Below, piece after piece: positions 57,479 to 64,000 of a stretch of DNA of 64,000 nt. The stretch is from contig NZ_JAPEVI010000003.1 in NCBI RefSeq assembly GCF_026240905.1, positions 682,001-746,000 of the forward strand, written 5' to 3'. The number at the start of each line of letters is the position of its first letter. Positions within the stretch are counted from its first letter, which is position 1. The notes below the pieces were generated by a model. That model saw nothing but the letters and a program-made list of their open reading frames with translations. It was not told where the DNA came from and ran no database searches. The stretch comes from Roseibium salinum (GTDB lineage: Bacteria; Pseudomonadota; Alphaproteobacteria; Rhizobiales; Stappiaceae). The translations under genes and the position numbers were made by a program.

Positions 57479-57928
57479 ATGACTGCGCTCACCCGTGAAG
57501 ACGTTACCGGAATGATCCTGTCGGCAAAGCGCCAGGCGGGCCTGACCTGGGAAGGCATCGCCGAGACGGTCGGCATGTCGCCCGTCTGGACCCATTCGGC
57601 CGCCATGGGCATGAATGCCATGCCGGAAGAAAAGGCGCGGGCGATGACGGAGGTTCTGGGACTGCCCCAGGAGGCCGCCCTCATCCTGCAGGAGAGCCCG
57701 ACGAAGATCTGGGAGCAGGCCGTCCCGACGGATCCGTGCATCTACCGTCTTTACGAGATCGTCGGCGTCTACGGCCCGACCATCAAGGCGCTGATCCACG
57801 AGAAGTTCGGGGACGGCATCATGTCCGCCATCGATTTCGACATGTCGGTGACCCGTGTGGAAAATCCCAAGGGCGACCGGGTGAAGATCGAAATGTCCGG
57901 CAAGTATCTCGCCTACAACGCGTGGTAA
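57479..57928 (+). CDS. cynS: Cyanate hydratase (cyanase)
   Basis: 149 residues, slightly shorter than the E. coli enzyme (156). Sequence: MTALTREDVTGMILSAKRQAGLTWEGIAE, then CIYRLYEIVGVYGPTIKALIHEKFGDGIMSAIDFDMSVTRVENPKGDRVKIEMSGKYLAYNAW. Catalytic Arg, Glu and Ser of cyanase are in YRLYEIVGVYGPTIKALIHEKFGDGIMSAI. It converts cyanate and bicarbonate to ammonia and CO2. It begins 9 bp after the kinase gene, with AGGAG upstream. Confidence 0.96.
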   Translation: MTALTREDVTGMILSAKRQAGLTWEGIAETVGMSPVWTHSAAMGMNAMPEEKARAMTEVLGLPQEAALILQESPTKIWEQAVPTDPCIYRLYEIVGVYGPTIKALIHEKFGDGIMSAIDFDMSVTRVENPKGDRVKIEMSGKYLAYNAW

Positions 57929-57951
57929 CTCCGGTGCCCGGAAAGGACGGC

Positions 57952-60639
57952 ATGACAGAAGAGACCAGCCAGAAGACCACCCGGACGACATGCCCCTATT
58001 GCGGCGTCGGCTGCGGTGTGCTCGCCACCCGGCACGAAGACGGGACGGTGACCGTTGCAGGCGACCCGGAACACCCGTCCAATTTCGGCCGGCTGTGTTC
58101 CAAGGGTTCGGCCCTCGGGGAAACGCTGTCGCTCGACGACAGGCTGCTTTATCCGGAAGTCTCCGGCAAGCGGAGCGACTGGGAGAGCGCGCTCGACCTT
58201 GTGGCGTATCGGTTCACGCAGGCGATCCGGGAGAACGGTCCCGACAGCGTTGCGTTCTATGTGTCCGGGCAGATCCTGACCGAGGACTATTACGTTGCCA
58301 ACAAGCTGATGAAGGGCTTCATCGGCTCGGCGAATATCGACACCAACTCGCGCCTGTGCATGGCTTCTTCCGTTGCCGGCCACCGGCGCGCCTTCGGGGC
58401 CGATACGGTTCCGGGAACCTATGAAGATCTGGAGCTTGCGGATCTGGTGGTTCTGGTGGGCTCCAATCTTGCCTGGTGCCATCCGGTGCTGTTTCAGCGC
58501 CTGGAAGCGGCCAAGGCGGCCAATCCGGCGATGCGGGTGGTGGTCGTCGACCCGCGCCGGACGGCAACCTGTTCGATCGCCGACCTGCACCTTGCCCTCA
58601 AGCCGGACAGCGATGTCGCCCTGTTCAACGGCCTTCTGGCGTTTCTTGCCGAGGCGGCTGCCCTTGATCGCAATTACATCAACCGGTTCACGGAAGGATT
58701 TGACAAGGCGGTTGAAGCTGCCGGACCATGTGCAATCGGTGAGATTGCGGAAAAGACCGGCCTTTCCCGGCAGGATATCGCGCTGTTCTACAAGATGGTG
58801 GCCCGCACGGAAAAGACGGTGACCGTCTACAGCCAGGGCGTCAATCAGTCTGTGGTGGGCACTGACAAGGTCAACGCAATCATCAACACCCATCTGGCAA
58901 CCGGCCGGATCGGCAGGCCGGGCATGGGGCCGTTCTCGGTCACCGGCCAGCCGAATGCCATGGGCGGCCGGGAAGTGGGCGGCCTTGCCAATATGCTCGC
59001 CGGTCACATGGCGCTGGAAGATCCCCATCACCGCCAACTCGTCCGGGAATTCTGGAAGAGCCCGGTCGTTGCCGACAAGCAGGGGCTGAAAGCCGTCGAG
59101 CTTTTTCAGGCCGTCAGGTCCGGCAGGATCAAGGCTCTGTGGATCATGGCCACAAGCCCGGTGGACAGCCTGCCGGATGCGGACGGCGTGGCCGAGGCGT
59201 TGCGGGCGTGTCCGTTCGTCGTGGTCTCGGACGTCACGCGAAGCGCGGACACGGTGCCCTATGCCGATGTGCTGTTGCCGGCGGCCGCCTGGGGCGAGAA
59301 GGACGGCACGGTGACCAATTCCGAACGCCGGATTTCCCGACAGAGGCGGTTTCTGGACCTGCCGAGGGATGTGCGTCCCGACTGGTGGCAGATGGCGGAA
59401 GTTGCCCGGAAGATGGGCCATGGCGAAGCATTTGCCTATCAGACCCCGGCGGCGATCTTCCGCGAGCACGCCGCGCTTTCCGGCTACAGGAATGGCGGCA
59501 CGCGCGATTTTGATATCGGTGCCTACGGGGATGCCTCTGACACGACCTATGACACGTTTCCGCCTTTCCAGTGGCCCCAGGCGGTCGACGGATCAGCGGC
59601 GGAAACCAGGTTCTTCGCAGAGGGCGGCTTTTTTACGGAAGGCCGGAAGGGGCGGTTCGTTCCGGTTGCCTGTCAGCCACCGCGCAAGAGAGAGCGGGCT
59701 TATCCTTTCGTGCTGAACACCGGCCGGGTGCGCGACCAGTGGCACACCATGACCCGAACCGGCAAGACCCCTCGGCTGACATCCCACATCGCCGAGCCCT
59801 TCGCCGAGATCCATCCGCGGGACGCGGCGCGGCTGGACATACAGCCAGCCGACCTGATGCGTGTGAAAAGCCCGTTCGGTTCGGTCGATGTGCGCGCGCT
59901 CATCACCGAGCGGGTGCGCGAGGGGGAAGTCTATGTGCCTATGCACTGGACGGACCGGTTCGCGTCCTGTGCCCGCATTGACGCGGTCGTCGCGCCCGAC
60001 ACGGATCCGCATTCCGGTCAGCCGGGATTGAAATTCACACCTGTCGCGGTGTCGAAACTGAAGATGGCCTGGTTCGGTTTTGCGGTGCTCCGATCGCGGC
60101 CGGCGCATATTCCGGCGGATTACTGGGCAATTGCCCCGATCGAAGGCGGCTACCGGCTGGAGTTTGCCGGGCGGACCGAGGCCGATTTCAAGGAAATTGC
60201 CTCGTCGCTCGGGGCGTCCGGCGACGATTTCCTGCGGATCGAGGATGTCACCGCCGGGTGGAGCCGTCAGGCCTGGTGGGAGAAGGATATCCTTCAGGGG
60301 GCGTTCTTCTTCTCGCTGACGTCGGTTGAGGTCTCGCGGCAATGGGCCTGCGGCCTCCTGGCCGGCGAGCCCTTGCCGAAGGACCAGAGGACCCGGATCC
60401 TCGCCGGGCGCGCCCCGGCGGACCGGCCCGATCCCGGAGCCATCGTCTGCTCCTGCTTCCAGATCGGCTGCAATCAGATTGCCGAGGCCGCAAGCGCCGG
60501 CGCGGACAGCGTCGGGGCAGTCGGCGAACGGCTCGGGGCCGGCACCAATTGCGGCTCCTGCCGGTCGGAAATCCAGACGCTTCTTGACGAGTTTGCAAAG
60601 GAAAGCCTCCATGACAGCGATATCGCGCAAGCCGGTTGA
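57952..60639 (+). CDS. nasA: Assimilatory nitrate reductase catalytic subunit
   Basis: 895 residues from ATG 57952 (AAAGGAC upstream). There is no signal peptide, so it is cytoplasmic. Ligands for [4Fe-4S]: CPYCGVGCGVLATRHEDGT...CSKG. Molybdopterin motifs: Cys ligand in NSRLCMASSVAGHRRAFG, YSQGVNQSVVGTDKVNAIINTHLATGRIG and FSVTGQPNAMGGREVGG. The C-terminus carries a BFD-type [2Fe-2S] domain (CSCFQIGCNQI, GTNCGSCRSEIQ), as in many NasA proteins. It reduces nitrate to nitrite. It overlaps cysG by 29 bases. Confidence 0.96.
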   Translation: MTEETSQKTTRTTCPYCGVGCGVLATRHEDGTVTVAGDPEHPSNFGRLCSKGSALGETLSLDDRLLYPEVSGKRSDWESALDLVAYRFTQAIRENGPDSVAFYVSGQILTEDYYVANKLMKGFIGSANIDTNSRLCMASSVAGHRRAFGADTVPGTYEDLELADLVVLVGSNLAWCHPVLFQRLEAAKAANPAMRVVVVDPRRTATCSIADLHLALKPDSDVALFNGLLAFLAEAAALDRNYINRFTEGFDKAVEAAGPCAIGEIAEKTGLSRQDIALFYKMVARTEKTVTVYSQGVNQSVVGTDKVNAIINTHLATGRIGRPGMGPFSVTGQPNAMGGREVGGLANMLAGHMALEDPHHRQLVREFWKSPVVADKQGLKAVELFQAVRSGRIKALWIMATSPVDSLPDADGVAEALRACPFVVVSDVTRSADTVPYADVLLPAAAWGEKDGTVTNSERRISRQRRFLDLPRDVRPDWWQMAEVARKMGHGEAFAYQTPAAIFREHAALSGYRNGGTRDFDIGAYGDASDTTYDTFPPFQWPQAVDGSAAETRFFAEGGFFTEGRKGRFVPVACQPPRKRERAYPFVLNTGRVRDQWHTMTRTGKTPRLTSHIAEPFAEIHPRDAARLDIQPADLMRVKSPFGSVDVRALITERVREGEVYVPMHWTDRFASCARIDAVVAPDTDPHSGQPGLKFTPVAVSKLKMAWFGFAVLRSRPAHIPADYWAIAPIEGGYRLEFAGRTEADFKEIASSLGASGDDFLRIEDVTAGWSRQAWWEKDILQGAFFFSLTSVEVSRQWACGLLAGEPLPKDQRTRILAGRAPADRPDPGAIVCSCFQIGCNQIAEAASAGADSVGAVGERLGAGTNCGSCRSEIQTLLDEFAKESLHDSDIAQAG

Positions 60640-62086
60640 GCCTGAAAGCCGCCGTGCGGCACGTGTCGGCGCGCTGGCAAGCCTGCCGCTGTTCTTCCCG
60701 CTGGAAGGCCGCAGGGTGATCCTGGCCGGCGGCACGGAAGCGGCCGCCTGGAAGGCCGAGCTTCTGGCAGCCGCAGGGGCCGAGGTTCACGTCTATGCAA
60801 AAGAGCTGGAACCGGCTTTTGATGATTTGCTGAAGGCAGGCAGTATCAAGGGCGGGTTCGTCCATCATGAAAGAGCATGGTCGGCGGAGAGTTTTCACGA
60901 AGCGGCGCTCGCGATTGCCGATGCAGACGGAGACGAGGAAGCCGCCGCCTTTGTTTCGGCCGCCCGCGCGGCCGGCGTTCCGGTGAATGTCATCGACAAC
61001 CCGCCTTATTGCGACTTCCAGTTCGGCTCCATCGTCAACCGCTCGCCGGTGGTGATCGGTATCTCGACCGCCGGTGTTGCACCCATTCTCGGTCAGGCGA
61101 TCCGCAGGCGCATCGAAACCCTGTTGCCGGAAAGCCTGCAGGGTTGGGCGGCACTCGCCGGAAAGCTGCGCGGCAAGGCGCTTGCATTTCTGGAGGCGGG
61201 TCAGGAGCGCCGCCGTTTCTGGGAGCAGTTTTCGGATCTTGCTTTCTCGGGCAAAAAGGCACCGCAGGAGCAGGCGGACCGGCTCGGCACTGCGCTCGTG
61301 AGCGATGCGAAAATATCGGCGACCGGCCGGGTCACGCTGGTCGGGGCGGGCCCGGGGGATGCCGAATATCTGACACTGAAGGCTGTTCGCGCGCTGCAGT
61401 CCGCGGATGTGATCCTGTTCGATGATCTGGTCGACGATGCCGTCCTGGAGCTTGCCCGCCGGGAGGCAAAGCGCATGCTGGTCGGCAAGCGCGGTGGCCG
61501 GGAAAGCTGCCGGCAGGAAGACATCAATTCCATGATGGTTTCCCTGGCACGCCAGGGCAGGCATGTGGTGCGGCTGAAATCCGGGGATCCGATGATCTTC
61601 GGCAGGGGCGGCGAGGAGCTCGACCGGCTGGCCGCCGAAGGCATTCCGTCAACGGTCGTCCCGGGCATCACCGCAGCGTCCGCAATGGCGGCGCGCCTCG
61701 GCATCTCCCTGACCCACCGGGACCACGCCCAGTCCGTCCGCTTCGTCACCGGCCATTCCCGCCATGGCGATCTGCCTCAATCGGTCGACTGGCGCGGATT
61801 GACCGATGCCGCGACCACCACCGTCTTTTACATGGGCGCCCGCATGGCGGCGAAAATCAGCGCCCGGCTGATCGGCGAGGGCTTATCGCCGCACACCCCG
61901 GCCGTCGCCGTCTCCGCCATCTCGCGTGAGCGTGAGCGGCGCTGGACGGGCACGCTGGGGGAGCTTGGATCAGGTGTCGCGCAATTGGGGTTTGACAATC
62001 CGGTTCTGATCGGCGTGGGATCTGTGTTCCGGGCGGAGGCCGTCAGGTCACAGGACGGACAGGCTGATCTGGCCGTGAATTTCTGA
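60611..62086 (+). CDS. cysG: Siroheme synthase CysG (fused)
   Basis: 491 residues. N-terminal CysG_N domain (residues 20-210): LFFPLEGRRVILAGGTEAAAWKAELLAAAGAEVHVYA, VIDNPPYCDFQFGSIVNRSPVVIGISTAGVAP; it oxidises precorrin-2 and inserts iron. C-terminal uroporphyrin-III methyltransferase (residues 235-480): VTLVGAGPGDAEYLTLKAVRALQSADVILFDDLV, LKSGDPMIFGRGGEE, VVPGITAASAMAARLG, SLTHRDHAQSVRFVTGH. It supplies siroheme to NirB, which explains its operon position. Confidence 0.95.
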   Translation: MTAISRKPVEPESRRAARVGALASLPLFFPLEGRRVILAGGTEAAAWKAELLAAAGAEVHVYAKELEPAFDDLLKAGSIKGGFVHHERAWSAESFHEAALAIADADGDEEAAAFVSAARAAGVPVNVIDNPPYCDFQFGSIVNRSPVVIGISTAGVAPILGQAIRRRIETLLPESLQGWAALAGKLRGKALAFLEAGQERRRFWEQFSDLAFSGKKAPQEQADRLGTALVSDAKISATGRVTLVGAGPGDAEYLTLKAVRALQSADVILFDDLVDDAVLELARREAKRMLVGKRGGRESCRQEDINSMMVSLARQGRHVVRLKSGDPMIFGRGGEELDRLAAEGIPSTVVPGITAASAMAARLGISLTHRDHAQSVRFVTGHSRHGDLPQSVDWRGLTDAATTTVFYMGARMAAKISARLIGEGLSPHTPAVAVSAISRERERRWTGTLGELGSGVAQLGFDNPVLIGVGSVFRAEAVRSQDGQADLAVNF

Positions 62087-62159
62087 CGAGGCGGGACATG
62101 GTGTAACGCGCAAGAACGGATGGTACTGACGGCAATTCCGGGATTACTAGGATTAGCCG

Positions 62160-62333
62160 ATGATACGACGCCAAGATGTTGTACCAGAACGCCATGAAAT
62201 CCATGGGATTGTGCCCGTTAAATGCGGAGGCAGCCCAACTGATCCTGCAAATAATGTGTATTTACCTTGCGGAACCCATCGGTCCGAGGTGACACCTTGG
62301 TGGAACCGTTTGCAAAGGGATTTGAAGCGATGA
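62160..62333 (+). CDS. HNH-type toxin C-terminal fragment (57 residues)
   Basis: Sequence MIRRQDVVPERHEIHGIVPV, then KCGGSPTDPANNVYLPCG, THRSEVTPWWNRLQRDLKR. The H-E-I-H-G, GGSPTDPANNVYLP and THR pattern is that of HNH nuclease tails found at the ends of polymorphic toxins. No toxin body lies upstream: a stop codon sits two codons before the ATG. AGGA lies 7 bases upstream of the ATG, so it could be translated alone. Its stop overlaps the start of the SUKH gene as ATGA. It is probably a toxin remnant or displaced tip; low GC indicates foreign origin. Confidence 0.6.
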   Translation: MIRRQDVVPERHEIHGIVPVKCGGSPTDPANNVYLPCGTHRSEVTPWWNRLQRDLKR

Positions 62334-62716
62334 TTGGTTTCGACGTTATTCGCAAGAAACGTCCTGTTGAGAACGCCGGAGAGGTGTCAGATATTTGGCC
62401 AGAACTTGGGAAAGACTTTGAACTTAACCAATTTTATCGGCGCTATTCTAGTGCTGAAGGTTGGTTGGGCGAAGGATACCTTGCTGTCTGGACACAACAA
62501 GAAGTATCGAACTTAAGAGAGCCAAATCTCGTAGCATACCCTGAAAAGTACCATTTTTTTGCGTCAGACGGTGGAGGGACGCAATTCGGATTTTTGGTGG
62601 AAGATGGTGAGATTTCGTTTGTATCCGCTCCCGATATTGGCGGAGAAGATGATATCCGCATCTTCGGGAATTGGCAGGATTTCCTCAAAGCGGTTGAACT
62701 CGGTGACTACATATAA
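62330..62716 (+). CDS. SMI1/KNR4 (SUKH) family immunity-like protein
   Basis: 128 residues from ATG 62330, overlapping the HNH fragment by four bases; the frame opens earlier at 62267. The SUKH pattern is visible: LNQFYRRYSSAEGWLGEGYLAVWTQQEV, YHFFASDGGGTQFGFLVEDGEISFVSAPDIGGEDDIRIFGNWQDFLKAV. SUKH proteins are immunity factors for nuclease toxins. The GC content is clearly lower than in neighbours, fitting transfer. The pairing with the HNH fragment supports an immunity role. Confidence 0.8.
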   Translation: MIGFDVIRKKRPVENAGEVSDIWPELGKDFELNQFYRRYSSAEGWLGEGYLAVWTQQEVSNLREPNLVAYPEKYHFFASDGGGTQFGFLVEDGEISFVSAPDIGGEDDIRIFGNWQDFLKAVELGDYI

Positions 62717-63062
62717 GGTTCGTCCATCACTTGCTCCGCTCGTTTTCCTTGTACTTTTTGTTTTTACTGTGCCGGGAGCAGGTTAGGTGTTGGCTGTGGG
62801 TGAATGCCTGGCTCAAATGGGGACTTGGTCAACGTGAGCATCCACCACAATGGGTTGGTGATGGGGTGCAGAGCAAGGTGTCCTACTCCGTTCGCCCCTT
62901 TCGTGGTCCATAGGTCCTCGCCTTCCATCGCAAGGGGCCGCTCCGCCCACGACGCCCGAGCAAAGACAGCATTGAATGGCCGCACCAGATTGCCGAACCA
63001 GGCGCGCGTACCGAAAACTTTGCATTGCCAATTGGCCCCGCTTGTCGAGCGTCTTCCGGTTC
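62717..63062. other. Gene-poor region, partly AT-rich
   Basis: About 345 bases. The first 70 bases are T-rich (CTTGTACTTTTTGTTTTTACTG), and the rest returns to high GC. Open frames on both strands have no recognisable protein signature. It may be leftover from insertion of the toxin-immunity islet. Confidence 0.4.
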
Positions 63063-63816
63063 TCAGGTCACGACATCCACACCGGTTTGACGGAAGGCCG
63101 CTATCTGCTCTGCTGCCGCCGCCTTGTTTGTCACCAGCGTGCCGATCTCTCCTGCCTCCCAGGACTGAACCCGGCTGGTTTTGCCAAGCTTGCTCTGGTC
63201 GGCCAGGATCACCGTCTGCGGTGCCTGAGCCGCCATGGCGATGGCGATCTCGGCTTCCTGCAGGTCGTAGAAGAACGCGCCCTTGGTCGGATGCACCGCT
63301 ACCGGGGCGGAGAAGCAAAGGTCGACACGGAAACGGCGGATCTCGGACAGGGTGAGTTCCCCCACCGTCGCCGGGACGTCGGCGGCCATCCGGCCGCCGA
63401 GCAGCAGGACATCCTTGCCGGCCCCTTGAAGCGTGCTCGCGATATCCAGGGAGTTGGTGATCACTGACAGGCCCGACAGTTTGACCAGCTCCCGTGCAAA
63501 TATGGCCGTGGTGGTGCCGGCATCCACCAGGATCGTCTGCCCGGGCTGGATCAGCCCGGCGGCCTTGCGGGCAATCTCGGACTTGGCGCGAGATCTGCGT
63601 CGTCATCCGCTGGCGGAAAGGCTCCTCCGAACGCGGTTCGGGCAGAACCGCACCGCCATGCACGCGGCTGACCTGTCCTGCCTCCTCGAGGTCCAGCAGG
63701 TCGCGGCGCACCGTCTCGCGAGAGACGTTCAGCATCTGCGCCAGGTCGTTGGCGCTCACCTGCTGGTTCGCGCTCAGCATGGACAGGATGAGCCGGTGAC
63801 GTTCCTTTGCCCACAT
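63063..63816 (-). pseudogene. DeoR/GlpR family transcriptional regulator, one-base frameshift
   Basis: From ATG 63816: MWAKERHRLILSMLSANQQVSANDLAQMLNVSRETVRRDLLDLEEAGQVSRVHGGAVL, the DeoR helix-turn-helix. At 63589-63595 (CGAGATC on the plus strand) the frame shifts, and the next frame gives AKSEIARKAAGLIQPGQTILVDAGTTTAIFARELVK and the sugar-binding domain (LLLGGRMAADVPATVGELTL) to 63063. Removing one base restores FRQRMTTQIRAKSEIARKAAG. The stop of the upstream permease gene overlaps the ATG by one base, so the regulator is coupled to an ABC transporter operon. Probably intact in the organism. Confidence 0.83.
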
Positions 63817-64000
63817 CAGGCAGGCTCCTTGATCCGGTTGCGTCGTCCCATCAATGCCAGCGTTCCCTTCATGCTCAGCAGGGCCAGGCTGACGACCGCC
63901 ATCACGCAGGTGGAAAAGGCCGCCGCCTGGGAGGTCAGACCGGCATCGTCCAGCCGCATGATGGTGACTGCCGCGACGCTCAAGTCCGGGGTGGTGAGGA
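63816..64000 (-). CDS. C-terminal end of an ABC transporter permease, partial
   Basis: Read directly from the minus strand: LTTPDLSVAAVTIMRLDD, then AAAFSTCVMAVVSLALLSMKGTLALMGRRN and RIKEPA-stop. One membrane helix and the ending are typical of the second permease of Fe3+/phosphonate-type ABC transporters. The rest lies beyond the window. Coupled to the DeoR gene by a one-base overlap. Confidence 0.65.
   Translation of the reverse strand, partial: LTTPDLSVAAVTIMRLDDAGLTSQAAAFSTCVMAVVSLALLSMKGTLALMGRRNRIKEPA

Noticed and set aside
62813..63031. A short open frame downstream of the SUKH gene as a gene
   Set aside because: No ribosome-binding site or similarity; the translation looks random.
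1..64000. CRISPR arrays, tRNA, rRNA, prophage or insertion-sequence transposase genes
   Set aside because: No regularly spaced repeats, cloverleaf-like segments or transposase/integrase motifs were seen in the window.

Overview
The window is high-GC, densely packed, single-copy chromosomal DNA of an alphaproteobacterium. Gene content (DUF3126 and DUF2336 proteins, a BTLCP transglutaminase-like protein, a PAS_5 protein, Nap plus Nas nitrate systems, a RimK/RLAN pair) best fits Hyphomicrobiales, perhaps a Stappiaceae-like (Labrenzia/Roseibium) marine bacterium. This placement is inference; there is no rRNA or tRNA in the window to anchor it.

Layout. 1-3.1 kb: a broken asparagine-synthetase-like gene, a broken MarR regulator and a c-di-GMP phosphodiesterase. 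3.5-20.8 kb: mixed housekeeping genes (TrkH, SfsA, L,D-transpeptidase, Gpt, CinA-like protein, FAD monooxygenase, NDUFS6-type zinc finger, two alpha/beta hydrolases, enoyl-CoA hydratase, CysE, gamma carbonic anhydrase, PilZ, PAS, rhomboid, CBS), a 262-bp element with 32-bp terminal inverted repeats and a candidate structured RNA. 21.1-25.7 kb: a complete periplasmic nitrate reductase operon, napEFDABC, on the minus strand (napE is only 51 codons). 25.8-45.2 kb: HisI, FolE, a NifU-like scaffold, YidD, a B12-binding radical SAM protein, an EamA exporter with a divergent Lrp regulator, a GNAT/C39-peptidase plus RimK-type ligase pair, ThrS, a nitroreductase, a flavin reductase, a lytic-transglycosylase-like protein, DUF2336 and Hpt proteins, NAD kinase and a trypsin-like protease. 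45.4-62.1 kb: a nitrate/nitrite assimilation region: nasT-nasS, then a sigma54-type promoter, an ANTAR two-hairpin leader and an attenuator, then nrtA-nrtB-nrtCD-nirB-nirD-FNT transporter-phosphatase/kinase-cynS-nasA-cysG. 62.1-62.7 kb: a low-GC islet holding an HNH-toxin tail coupled to a SUKH immunity gene. 63.06-64 kb: a DeoR regulator and the end of an ABC permease.

How it works together. NasS (nitrate sensor) and NasT (RNA-binding antiterminator) should control read-through of the leader at 47453-47568, whose transcription appears to start from a sigma54 promoter. Nitrate is imported by NrtABCD and reduced by NasA and NirBD (siroheme made by CysG). Cyanate is hydrolysed by CynS. A membrane-anchored PP2C/kinase fusion sits inside the operon with unknown targets. 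The Nap system is separate and periplasmic.

A notable technical or biological point is that at least six genes are interrupted by one-base shifts. Four of these (MarR, Lrp, lytic transglycosylase, DeoR) fall in the same heptamer CGAGATC, and each is repaired by removing one base to give CGAATC, which contains the CcrM methylation target GANTC. The other two (asnB-like, nirB) are in homopolymers. This looks like a methylation- and homopolymer-linked sequencing artefact rather than gene decay.
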